Positions 7,267 through 14,557 of a stretch of 38,757 nt of DNA are shown piece by piece. A program made the position numbers and the translations under genes. Below the pieces are notes generated by a model. The model was given only the letters and a program-made list of their open reading frames with translations, was not told the origin of the DNA and searched no databases. The stretch's first letter is position 1; each line of letters opens with the position of its first letter. This DNA is from an uncultured Ruminiclostridium sp. (GTDB lineage Bacteria; Bacillota; Clostridia; Oscillospirales; Ruminococcaceae), in contig CATLBH010000026.1 of the NCBI GenBank assembly GCA_949878745.1, forward strand, positions 1-38,757, given 5' to 3'.

Positions 7267-8322
7267 TTAGCCTTTGGAGATTATTCTCGCTATGGCTATC
7301 AGCTTATGGGGCACCGAATCCGTTCCGTCGTTTATCACCGTCCAGTTGGCGCCGTCGGAAAGATCGGCGTTGGAGGCGGAGCCTGTGAGTCCGGCGGGTT
7401 TTTCAAAGGATAGCCCGTCCGCGCCGCAAATGTAGCGATCCCTTACGTAAAGGGTGTCTTCGCCGCCGTTGGTTTTGGCGTCGCGGCTCATTTCGTAGGG
7501 AACCGAGTCGCCGATATCCTCCAGTGTAATTGCTCCCTTACCCAAAATATAAGTGGTATACATAAGATCGCCTTCGTCGTTTTCCCGGGCGGGCATTCCG
7601 TCGTCTATCAAAACCGATCTTCCGTTCCAGGAGCCTAAGGCCAGATCGCGGGTGATACCGTCCTTATCGGTATAGGTGAGGTACTTCATAAGCTGGAGAT
7701 TTTCAAGATTGGTGGCTACCCGGCTGTGCATAATCACAAGGGTAAAGGCGGATTTGTTGTCGCCGCAGGCCTTTTGAATCGCACGATTAAGGGTGGAAGC
7801 GCCCACCTCCGGCTCGGCTTCGGCGGTAATGTCCAAGGTGTGGGCTTCGATAAACTCCTTGGCGGCGGCCGCTTTTTTGTCGGTTCCGTCGGTTTTCATG
7901 GAGAATATGCCTTTGAGCATTGCAAGAAGAATCCCCTGTTTTACCTCTTGTTTATACTCGCCGATCTGTTCCGCCACGCTGTCCATAAAATCCGCGCCGG
8001 AGGTGATGTTTCGGCTGAAAGAGCGCTCGGTCCAGCTGTCCATTCGGGAGGCGACTATAAAGCCCTGTTCAAAGGTGGTGCTGCCGCTTGAAATCACATT
8101 GGTGGCGCCGTCGTTGTTCTGGGAGGTGGAGGAGGATATTCTTCCGAAATAGGGGATACGGGCGTAGAGGGAGCCCGACTGTCCCGACAGGGCGAGCTTT
8201 GCGTTTTCGTTTCCTCCCACCGCTTGGGAGCGGGCGAGCTCGCTTTTGTTTACGTTGGGAATTTTGCTTACGTAGGTTCCGAAGGCTTCGGAGTTGAAGG
8301 TTTTTGAGTTGAATTTTGACAT
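7267..8322 (-). CDS. Major capsid protein
   Basis: 351 residues, ATG at 8322 behind AAAGGAAAC. Segments such as LYARIPYFGRISSSTSQNNDG, STTFEQGFIVASRMDSWTER and a VAEQIGEYKQEVKQGILLAML helix match the capsid proteins that accompany XkdK-type tails in Clostridia prophages. The conserved middle, with an IMHSRVATNLENLQLMKYL helix and the following SWNGRSVLIDDGMP, is the HK97-like P/A-domain pattern. The gene is full length by family standards, so head assembly should still be possible. It is separated from the scaffold gene by 305 bases holding two inserted repeat elements. Confidence 0.85.
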   Translation of the reverse strand: MSKFNSKTFNSEAFGTYVSKIPNVNKSELARSQAVGGNENAKLALSGQSGSLYARIPYFGRISSSTSQNNDGATNVISSGSTTFEQGFIVASRMDSWTERSFSRNITSGADFMDSVAEQIGEYKQEVKQGILLAMLKGIFSMKTDGTDKKAAAAKEFIEAHTLDITAEAEPEVGASTLNRAIQKACGDNKSAFTLVIMHSRVATNLENLQLMKYLTYTDKDGITRDLALGSWNGRSVLIDDGMPARENDEGDLMYTTYILGKGAITLEDIGDSVPYEMSRDAKTNGGEDTLYVRDRYICGADGLSFEKPAGLTGSASNADLSDGANWTVINDGTDSVPHKLIAIARIISKG

Positions 8323-8349
8323 TTTTTGTTTCCTTTCTTTTTTGGTTTA

Positions 8350-8463
8350 TTACTAATCTTTGGTCGGATTACAGACCAAAAAATGTTGACCGAAGATTAA
8401 TGTTTCGGGTGCAACCCTTTTTTAACTATGGATTTTATCAACGGTGTGAAAAGGGATTGGTAT
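8350..8463. repeat. Bipartite hairpin element, copy C (in prophage)
   Basis: A 114-bp copy of the dispersed family. Stem 1 is CTAATCTTTGGTC...GACCGAAGATTA, the linker is TGTTTCGGGTGCAA, and stem 2 is CCCTTTTTTAACT...GTGTGAAAAGGG, ending GGTATAA. It lies between the capsid and scaffold genes and its right end abuts the 161-bp element. Confidence 0.8.
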
Positions 8464-8464
8464 A

Positions 8465-8625
8465 AGAGCTTGTATTCATAGGATTTGTGCGTGGTTTTTC
8501 GAGTAAATTTTGTCGCTGACAAGGCAGAATTTCGCAGGCTTGCAGTCGCAAGTCAAGAAATTTAACGCAGTCGGCGGCAAGATTCGCCGAAAAGACGCGT
8601 GCAATATCCTTTTAACACATGCTCT
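8465..8625. mobile_element. MITE-like 161-bp element, copy 1
   Basis: Nearly identical to 28757-28918, in the same orientation. The ends are imperfect inverted repeats, AGAGCTTGTATTCATAGGAT at the left and the complement of AGAGCATGTGTTAAAAGGAT at the right, which together with its size and lack of coding capacity suggest a miniature inverted-repeat element. It starts exactly at the end of bipartite element copy C (GGTATA|AGAGC) and sits just after the scaffold stop codon. Confidence 0.75.
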
Positions 8626-8627
8626 GA

Positions 8628-9128
8628 TTAATTTTCAAGAAACGCCACCGCCTGAGAATAAGTCATATCCGCCGTATTTATCTTGGGAATCAAATCCGAT
8701 CCCCCTTCCGGGCAATACCCCGTCAGATACATCGGCTTTTTCTCAAACAGAAACGGCGCGTTTCTTTTAAGCTCGTTAAGCTGCGGAATAAGCCCGATTA
8801 GCTTATCCTCCTTAAGCTCCGTCTTTTCCGTATCAATCAGCGCTCTCACTATCTCGACGCTTTTCGCCCCCGCCTCCTCAATGGCCGTATCCACCAGGAA
8901 ATTTTTCAGCTTAAGCTCGTAAAGCGCCTTTTGCCGTTCCAATCTGTCCGCCGCCGACTGTTTTAAAAACTCCGTTTTCTTTTTATGCTCGGCTTTCGCG
9001 GCGTTAAGATTATCGAAAAGCCTGTCGTATTCCGTTCTGGGCACATACTCGGCTTTCAGCGCAGCGCGGAGGTTTTTCAGCTTTTCCTCCGTAAGGTCAA
9101 GATTTCTTAACTCTTCGTCAAATGTCAT
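8628..9128 (-). CDS. Phage scaffold / GP20-like minor structural protein
   Basis: 166 residues from the ATG at 9128, with AAAGGA seven bases upstream; a longer frame from 9179 lies within the portal gene and lacks a ribosome site. It overlaps the portal stop by 11 bases. The protein is highly charged and helical throughout (LRNLDLTEEKLKNLRAALKA, RLFDNLNAAKAEHKKKTEFL), the profile of capsid scaffolds. The C-terminal segment GYCPEGGSDLIPKINTADMT is also seen in this family. It guides procapsid assembly and is not in the mature head. Position between portal and capsid agrees. Confidence 0.8.
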   Translation of the reverse strand: MTFDEELRNLDLTEEKLKNLRAALKAEYVPRTEYDRLFDNLNAAKAEHKKKTEFLKQSAADRLERQKALYELKLKNFLVDTAIEEAGAKSVEIVRALIDTEKTELKEDKLIGLIPQLNELKRNAPFLFEKKPMYLTGYCPEGGSDLIPKINTADMTYSQAVAFLEN

Positions 9129-10596
9129 TTTCGGTTCCTTTCTTTTGTTCTTTCGGGGCTGTCCGGAATTCGGGGGCATTGGCTTTCTGAGCCGAAAGGC
9201 GTTCCTTTTCCGCTTGGGGGTCGGTTACCCACGGGTGTTGGGCTATCGCGGTTTCCTCGGAGAGCAGCTTAAGGGAACTTATACAATTGGAAATGGCCTC
9301 GGTTTCGTTGATAAGCATATCCCGATTAAAAATAATCTCCGCTTTCGCTTCGGAAAAATCGCCCTTTCCGCTTAAATAAAGGTAAGTGTCCGCAAAGGGG
9401 AAAAGCTTTTGAAAGGTCGCCTGAAGCTCGGTTTCCATATCGTTGGCGTCCAGATCTATGTCGGTGTACATGGACTTTATGTTAAGCTGATTGGCCGTGT
9501 TGGAGTATCGGTCGCCCGCCGATATTTCGCTTCGGGAAAAACCCATGGCGTTTTCCACTATTCCGTTTTTCAATAGGGCTATCACGGTTTTGTAGTTTTC
9601 GGGGTTTACGTTCACCTCAAGGGTATCCACTCCCCCCTGAGCGTCACGGTCGCATCTCACCTTTACCGCGCCGTAAGCCGCCAAATTCCGCCTGAATTCG
9701 CCCAAATTCGTTCCGTCGTAGTTTTTTAAGACAAGAATCGTGTTTCGCGCGTCCTCCTGCATATTGTTCTCAAAGTCGGAGAGCATCAGGTTTAAGCCGT
9801 CCTGAAGGGATTTCACCTTTTTTAGAAGGGGTATTTCGCTTTCCCCGTTTTTTATGGGGATTAAGGGAAGCTTGTTCCAGCAGTAGGCGGCTTGGTTTGT
9901 TTCCCTTTTTGTTTTTAATTTAGTACTTACGGCGTAGGGGCGGCGAAAGGGCTTGCCGCTTCGGTCAAGTTCGGGGATAAGGCTGCCGTTTTCAAGGGTA
10001 AAGCGAGAAACTCCGTTTTTTGTATACAATTCGACTTTTTCCTGTAAAATCGGCGTTTTTCCGTCGTATATCTCCGCTTGGTACAGCCTTACCGCCGCTT
10101 CCGCTTCGGTATGGTCGTCGTCCTTCCAAAAGGGGAGAATTTCATAGGCGGGGAAGATTCGGAAGCGGAGGCGGCTTTCGCCGTCGAAATAGGGGTAAAG
10201 CCAGGCTATTCCTCCGTTAAGGGCGGCTTTTCCCGCGTTTTTCAGGATTCGCATAAATTCTCTGTCGAAGACGGTTTTCAGGGCGCTTAAGTAAGCGGGG
10301 TCGCCGCTTTGAAGGACAAAGGGCTTGCCCAAAAGGTAGTTGGCTTTTTGGGTCACCATTTTGGCGTAGAGGTTATAGACGGTTTTGTTGTTGGGGAGGT
10401 TGGTGATTTCTTCGGGAACGCCGTTTTCGCCGATCACGGTGCGGCGGCGGCGGAGAATGTCGTGTTCGCCTCGGTAGTAGAGGGCACCTTTTATTTGAAG
10501 GGCGCGGGCGGGGGAGAGCTTCCAGGAGGCGATTTCGGTTTCCAGGAAGTCTTTGTCGGTGAAGGGGCGGTATTTAAGGGGTGTGGTGGGGTACAT
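9118..10596 (-). CDS. Phage portal protein, SPP1 gp6-like
   Basis: 492 residues, ATG at 10596 behind AAAGGAACA. Recognisable portal features: an N-terminal ALYYRGEHDILRRRR segment, KTVYNLYAKMVTQKANYLLG with the following KPF (the classic portal helix-turn), GIAWLYPYFD, and the C-terminal region GFSRSEISAGDRYSNTANQL with ALQIKS-like MYTDIDLDANDMETELQ. It forms the dodecameric ring through which DNA is packaged by the terminase. Full length. It is separated from the terminase large subunit by a 489-base repeat-filled gap. Confidence 0.88.
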   Translation of the reverse strand: MYPTTPLKYRPFTDKDFLETEIASWKLSPARALQIKGALYYRGEHDILRRRRTVIGENGVPEEITNLPNNKTVYNLYAKMVTQKANYLLGKPFVLQSGDPAYLSALKTVFDREFMRILKNAGKAALNGGIAWLYPYFDGESRLRFRIFPAYEILPFWKDDDHTEAEAAVRLYQAEIYDGKTPILQEKVELYTKNGVSRFTLENGSLIPELDRSGKPFRRPYAVSTKLKTKRETNQAAYCWNKLPLIPIKNGESEIPLLKKVKSLQDGLNLMLSDFENNMQEDARNTILVLKNYDGTNLGEFRRNLAAYGAVKVRCDRDAQGGVDTLEVNVNPENYKTVIALLKNGIVENAMGFSRSEISAGDRYSNTANQLNIKSMYTDIDLDANDMETELQATFQKLFPFADTYLYLSGKGDFSEAKAEIIFNRDMLINETEAISNCISSLKLLSEETAIAQHPWVTDPQAEKERLSAQKANAPEFRTAPKEQKKGTENDI

Positions 10597-11085
10597 TGGG
10601 TGTTCCTTTCTTTGTTTGTTTGAGTTGTTTTTGGGTTAAGTTTTTTCTTTTTGGGGAATGGTAGGGGGGATTGTGGTTTTTTGCTTGCCACAAGAGATTT
10701 TATCGAAGGTCGATTTCCTTTTTCAATGCCTTTTTTTGCACAAGCCGTGCAGAGCCGCTCCCGCGGGGGGCTTAAGGTGACACCAAAAAGGGGGGGGTAT
10801 TGTCAATATAGGTTTCTCTCGAATGAAATGTTGTTCCGATGATTGCTATTGTCGTATGTTTTGTTTTGTTCTTGGGTTTGTTCTATTATATAACTGCTAC
10901 TTTGCTCCTTTGGAAATCATACTGCCCTTTGAAAAAGGGGAAGGGAACGGCGTTAAATGGCTTTTTCGGGACGGAAACTTCAATATGCTTTTCTTGAAGA
11001 TGTTTTAACTGAAACTTTTAGTTATTTTACAGCGCCTTTTCTTCTTTTTTTGCTTTTCTGCTTTCCTTCTTTTCGCTTTTTTTCT
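10597..11085. repeat. 489-base gap between portal and terminase genes, made of dispersed repeats
   Basis: No credible gene. About 10671-10872 is repeated in inverted orientation around 26407-26840: GATTTTATCGAAGG, TGCAGAGCCGCTCCCGCGGG, GGCTTAAGGTGACACC and TATAGGTTTCTCTCGAATGA are all shared. About 10915-10945 carries the CTTTGGAAA...CCCTTTGAAAAAG unit also seen near 4010 and 14280. About 10973-11037 matches the complement of 33968-34035 (AACTTCAATA, GTTTTAACTG, AACTTTTAG, TTTTACAGC). It is thus a mosaic of host-type repeats inserted in the packaging operon. Confidence 0.7.
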
Positions 11086-12333
11086 TTACTCGAAGCTATA
11101 CGGGTCGGGCTTCCCCAAATCCTCCGCCGCATACCTCATGGCATCCATCAAATGATCATACTCCCCGTTAGGCACATTCAGGCATTTTCCCGTCCCTCTG
11201 TCGGTTTTCCAAGTATAATTGGAAATCTCCGTCAGAAAATTAACGCATTTCGGATGTATAATCAATCTGTACCCCCGTATAAGATCAATCCCGTTATTCA
11301 CGCTGTCCTTCCCCTTATCCGCGCTTTTTATTCTCGTGAGCCCCAGGTCGTAAAGCCTGTCTATACTCTTAGGCTCCGCCGCGTCGGCCCTTATTCTCTC
11401 CTTCCCGTATCCCATATCTATCACCTCCTTTGCTATCTCCTCGTTGCTCATGCCTTTTTTGTACATTTCCTCAAATACCCAAAGGGTTCTGGTTCCCCTG
11501 TCCGCCATTCCGCAGAATAAGGCGGTGGGGTCGTTGGTATAGCCGAAGTCCAGCCCGAAAATTGTTTTTATATTGGGAAGCTTTTTTATTTCCTCCAAGT
11601 CAAAGGCCTTTTCCTCCCAGTTTTCGTAAACAAGCCCCTCCGTTATCCCCCATTCCCCCAAGCCCGCCACCCGATATCTTCTGGGGTCGTTTATCTTCAT
11701 ATTCTCGAACACTTTTTTATCGCATTCGTCCAGCCATTCGTTACAGGTGTAATCGGTGGTCATCGCCAGCACATCGGGACAAGGAACGTCGAAAAACCGT
11801 TTTTTCAGCCAGTGGCGCTCGTTCCACGGGTTGAAGGTCAGCGTGATCTGCTTGAAAAGTCCGCTCTCCCCGTCTATGACTCCCCTTATGCTTTCGTCCA
11901 GCATATTGAAGTCCTTTTCGCTCCCTATTTCATAGGCTTCCTCTACCCACGCCCAGCAAAGACTCCCTTTTTCCACGGTAATGGAGGTTATTTTCAGCGG
12001 GTCGTCCAGCCCGCGGAAGTAAATCTTCTGCCCCGTGGGCTTATAGGTCATTTCCAGGGGGCTTTCCTTAACCTCCCACAGGTCGTTTACCCCCAATCGC
12101 CCCACGGCCCATTTCAGCTCGGTAAAACAGCTGTCTTTAAGCGTTCTGAAAACCTTTCTTATCACCAGAAGGTTCGCCTCCTCGTATTTCATCATATTGA
12201 CTATATACCATAAGGCGGCGGTTTTGCTTTTCTTTGAGGCGCGGGAGCCTTTGCATACCCTGTATCTTCCCTTCCATCTCCAGAATTCTCCGTATCCCCC
12301 GCCCACAATTTCGGGGAGATTCAAAACGGGCAT
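11086..12333 (-). CDS. Terminase large subunit, PBSX (XtmB) family
   Basis: 415 residues, ATG at 12333 with AAAGGAAATG upstream. ATPase domain: Walker A-like GSRASKKSKT (residues 29-38), the deviant form usual in PBSX-family terminases, and Walker B/catalytic WVEEAYE (129-135). Nuclease domain: acidic residues in GLDFGYTND (D262), ADAAEP (D317) and YDHLMDAMRY (D393, D397). All catalytic positions are present, so packaging may be functional. The enzyme threads DNA through the portal and cuts it. The PBSX relationship is relevant because PBSX-type particles package host DNA. Confidence 0.92.
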   Translation of the reverse strand: MPVLNLPEIVGGGYGEFWRWKGRYRVCKGSRASKKSKTAALWYIVNMMKYEEANLLVIRKVFRTLKDSCFTELKWAVGRLGVNDLWEVKESPLEMTYKPTGQKIYFRGLDDPLKITSITVEKGSLCWAWVEEAYEIGSEKDFNMLDESIRGVIDGESGLFKQITLTFNPWNERHWLKKRFFDVPCPDVLAMTTDYTCNEWLDECDKKVFENMKINDPRRYRVAGLGEWGITEGLVYENWEEKAFDLEEIKKLPNIKTIFGLDFGYTNDPTALFCGMADRGTRTLWVFEEMYKKGMSNEEIAKEVIDMGYGKERIRADAAEPKSIDRLYDLGLTRIKSADKGKDSVNNGIDLIRGYRLIIHPKCVNFLTEISNYTWKTDRGTGKCLNVPNGEYDHLMDAMRYAAEDLGKPDPYSFE

Positions 12334-12368
12334 TTCGTCATTTCCTTTCTCTTTTATTAACGGTTATA

Positions 12369-12421
12369 ATACTAATCTTTGGTCGGATTATAGAGAAAAA
12401 ATGTTGACCAAAGATTAGCAT
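12369..12421. repeat. Bipartite-element half (53-bp hairpin), copy B, at the terS stop codon
   Basis: ATACTAATCTTTGGTC with its complement GACCAAAGATTAGCAT around a 21-base loop. It corresponds to stem 1 of the larger element. Its right end contains the TAA stop of the terminase small subunit gene (12415-12417), so the element forms the end of that coding region. Confidence 0.8.
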
Positions 12422-12858
12422 AAATCCTCCTCTCCGTTTATTATTACGGAGGGCTTAACCGTCACCTCGGTTCTCTCACGGAAAAGGCCGTAGCGCTTTC
12501 CCATAAGCTCCGCCGCCTTAAGGCGCTCCTTAGCGGAGACGGTTATGTAGGTGGTGGTCTCCTTATCGTCGCTTATGGAGGTTTTGGTCTGTTCGCCGCA
12601 GTTTCCCCGCATTACGGAGGTTAAATACTCGGAGATTTCCTTTACGTCGGCAATTTTTTCGTTGTGTATCTCCTCCATTTGAGTTCTGAGGTATTCCTGT
12701 ACCTCGGGCTGCTTAAGCAGGGATTTCGCGCTTCCGGGGGAATATCCGCTTCTCCTCGCGGCTCCCGCCCCGTTGCAGTCGGTGAGGTATTCGTCGCAGA
12801 AGCGTTTTTGCCTGTCGGTAATAAGCTTTTCTTTCTTTTTGCGTTTTCTTTTATTCAT
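12415..12858 (-). CDS. Terminase small subunit (Terminase_2/XtmA-like)
   Basis: 147 residues from the ATG at 12858, chosen because AAAGGCGG lies nine bases upstream; an upstream start at 12891 lacks a site. The N-terminus is strongly basic (KRKRKKKEKL), followed by the classic small-terminase motif LITDRQKRFCDEYLTDCNGA then ARRSGYSPGSAKSLLKQPEV, a DNA-binding helix-turn-helix. The C-terminal half has ISEYLTSVMRG and KERLKAAELMGKRYG, also typical. It recognises the packaging site and hands DNA to the large subunit. The final codons and stop fall inside a repeat element, so the C-terminus (EEDLC) may have been altered by its insertion. Confidence 0.88.
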   Translation of the reverse strand: MNKRKRKKKEKLITDRQKRFCDEYLTDCNGAGAARRSGYSPGSAKSLLKQPEVQEYLRTQMEEIHNEKIADVKEISEYLTSVMRGNCGEQTKTSISDDKETTTYITVSAKERLKAAELMGKRYGLFRERTEVTVKPSVIINGEEDLC

Positions 12859-12953
12859 TTTTACAGTCCGCCTTTCCGCGAAAGACACCAATATGGTTAT
12901 GAAAAGGCGCTTTCGCTAAAAATGTTCGTGTCGTTTTCGTCAGTATCGTCATT

Positions 12954-13157
12954 TTAGTCCTTCACATCTTCCCCATCGTCCTCGTCGTTTTCGTTTTCCT
13001 CCCCGTCCTCCCCGTCCTCTTCTTCATTATATTTTTCGCATTGGGAACGGCAGTAAGGACAGGACACGTATACGTCGCCGTGTATGCGGTCGTAGTGGCA
13101 GATGGCTTCGTCGGGAAAAAGGATTGCGCCGCAAAGGGTACAGTTGTATTTATGCAT
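12954..13157 (-). CDS. Small zinc-finger protein with acidic tail, first gene of the phage operon
   Basis: 67 residues. CTLC (residues 5-8 region), CHYDRIH and CPYC then C give a cluster of Cys/His pairs suited to one or two zinc sites; the last 25 residues are almost all Asp and Glu. The ATG at 13157 is weakly placed relative to AAAGGAG at about 13176-13182. It is the first gene downstream of the leftward promoter at 13390-13418. I do not recognise a named family; a regulatory or DNA-mimic role is possible but only inferred from the zinc site plus acidic tail. Confidence 0.6.
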   Translation of the reverse strand: MHKYNCTLCGAILFPDEAICHYDRIHGDVYVSCPYCRSQCEKYNEEEDGEDGEENENDEDDGEDVKD

Positions 13158-13257
13158 TGTTTCTTTTTTTTGAGTCTCCTTTCTTAAAAAGCGCCTGTTT
13201 ATTTAAAAGATACCTTACGCTTAAAAAAATATGGTCGGACAGTACTGTGGAAAATAT

Positions 13258-13276
13258 GGTATACTTAAGGGATACC
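13258..13276. promoter_or_regulatory. Possible repressor operator
   Basis: GGTAT...ATACC arms of an imperfect 19-bp dyad. The same GATACC half-site is found within the leftward -10 region and further toward the terminase side. This is a candidate binding site for the S24 repressor; the arms are only five bases, so confidence is low. Confidence 0.3.
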
Positions 13277-13389
13277 CGGCCTGTGAGACTGCCGCCAAAT
13301 AAAAACCTTATAAATAAAGCTTTTTGTTTTATAAGCGTAAACCTTTGTATATCGCTTTTATTTTCTTGGTTTCTTTTTAGGACACTTAA

Positions 13390-13418
13390 ATGATACCACA
13401 AACTTTTTTGTTTGTCAA
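13390..13418 (-). promoter_or_regulatory. Leftward promoter of the phage operon
   Basis: On the minus strand TTGACA (13418-13413), a 17-base spacer, then TATCAT (13395-13390). The consensus -35 and ideal spacing make it a strong candidate for the lytic/structural promoter. The -10 overlaps a GATACC half-site that recurs at about 13206-13216, 13258-13276 and 13419-13432. Confidence 0.7.
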
Positions 13419-13456
13419 TACCCTGTATCTTAATTTTACCTTTTGTACAAAACCGC

Positions 13457-13485
13457 TTGACAAAAATAGAAAATTATGATACAAT
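13457..13485 (+). promoter_or_regulatory. Rightward promoter of the repressor gene
   Basis: TTGACA (13457-13462), 17-base spacer, TACAAT (13480-13485). Its -35 lies 39 bases from the -35 of the leftward promoter, back to back. This arrangement is that of a lysogeny/lytic switch. Confidence 0.75.
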
Positions 13486-13560
13486 CTATACAAAAGAGAG
13501 CATTTTTGAGCATATTTGATTATTTTTGTAAGTGTTCTCAAGAAATGGAGGAAAACAGTT

Positions 13561-14193
13561 ATGAGAGACATCGGCGCTTATATCAAACAATTGCGCACGG
13601 AAAGGGGAATGACCCAAAGCGAGCTGGGAAAGATCATCGGAGTTCAGAAGGCGGCGGTTCAGAAATGGGAAAACGGAACCGTAAGAAACCTAAAGAGAAA
13701 GACGGTACTTAAGCTTTCGGAATACTTCGGAGTCGCCCCCGCCACCTTTGTGGACGATCAGGAGTCGGAAATCCTCAAGATAGCGGACATCTACACCGAC
13801 GGATTTTATCGGATACCCGTTTTTGAAAACGTGTCGGCGGGCTTCGGAGCCTATGCGGACTCGGAGATTAAGGACTATGTTCCCCTTCTTGTGAGAAATC
13901 CCTCGGAGGCTCCCTTACTGATGGGCTTAAAGGTTCAGGGGGACAGTATGTACCCGAAAATCGAGGACGGGGATATAATAGTGGTAAGACGACAGACCTC
14001 GGTGGACAGCGGCAGTATTGCGGTTGTGCTTATGGACGGGGAAGAGGGGTTTGTTAAAAAAGTGCAGTACGGGAGAGACTGGATAGAGCTTGTTTCCATC
14101 AATCCCGAGTATAAGCCCAGAAGGTTTGAGGGGGAAGAGGTTGAGAGGATAAGGGTTGTGGGGTTGGTTAAACAGATTATTAAGGATCTGTAA
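13561..14193 (+). CDS. S24 (LexA/CI-type) self-cleaving phage repressor
   Basis: 210 residues from the ATG at 13561, chosen for the ATGGAGGA site 10 bases upstream. Residues about 5-58 are an XRE helix-turn-helix (MTQSELGKIIGVQKAAVQKW). A cleavage-type Ala-Gly lies at 93-94 (NVSAGFGAY), the catalytic Ser129 in GDSMYP, and the Lys166 in GFVKKV, so the full LexA-fold peptidase is present. Family knowledge: RecA filaments trigger self-cleavage, linking the operon to DNA damage. It is divergent from the phage operon, with back-to-back promoters between. No other lysogeny gene is visible beside it. The prophage appears to end just after this gene. Confidence 0.9.
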   Translation: MRDIGAYIKQLRTERGMTQSELGKIIGVQKAAVQKWENGTVRNLKRKTVLKLSEYFGVAPATFVDDQESEILKIADIYTDGFYRIPVFENVSAGFGAYADSEIKDYVPLLVRNPSEAPLLMGLKVQGDSMYPKIEDGDIIVVRRQTSVDSGSIAVVLMDGEEGFVKKVQYGRDWIELVSINPEYKPRRFEGEEVERIRVVGLVKQIIKDL

Positions 14194-14461
14194 AGCTATA
14201 GGGACTATAAAAGCCAATCATTTTTTTCGCTTCCTTTTTGAGAGCCAAAATGGAAGTAGGGTTTCCAAAGGACGTTGCGCTTTGGAAACCCTACAATCCT
14301 TTGAAAAAGTGTAAGAACCATTTCTATGCGGACAGGTTCTGATACTAATCTTTGGTCAGATTATAGACAAAAAATGTTGACCAAAAATTAGTATAAGGGG
14401 GCTGTAAAAAATGTCTTTACCGTTCGGGGTTTTTTCGGATGGTATTTTTTTTCGAAAAAAC
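14194..14461. repeat. Repeat-rich intergenic region at the prophage right boundary
   Basis: No gene. A hairpin GGGTTTCCAAAG...CTTTGGAAACCC (about 14259-14293) is related to units at 4000 and 10910; a CGCTTCCTTTTTG...AAAATGGAAGTAGGG unit (about 14229-14262) is related to 29530 and 33940; the bipartite-element half copy A (14342-14394, ATACTAATCTTTGGTC...GACCAAAAATTAGTAT) follows; then GGGGCTGTAAAAAA and TTTACCGTTCGGGG motifs (14398-14430) shared with other gaps. No clear attachment site could be identified. Confidence 0.65.
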
Positions 14462-14488
14462 TAAACTTCTAAAGAAATCAGCCGATAT
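14462..14488 (+). promoter_or_regulatory. Sigma-28 (SigD/FliA)-type promoter
   Basis: TAAA (14462-14465), exactly 15 bases, then GCCGATAT (14481-14488). This matches the flagellar/chemotaxis sigma factor consensus TAAA-N15-GCCGATAT. It lies 70 bases upstream of the start at 14558 with no other feature between. A sigma-A -10 (TATAAT, 14486-14491) overlaps but has no matching -35. Confidence 0.75.
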
Positions 14489-14557
14489 AATATATGGAAT
14501 ATTTTTCGGTAAAAACGGATATATCAGCTTTAAGCGAATAAATAGGAGGTATTACAT

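Noticed and set aside
13158-14557. Integrase or attachment site at the prophage right end
   Set aside because: No recombinase frame is present, no tRNA gene lies here and the left end is outside the window, so no att repeat can be defined.
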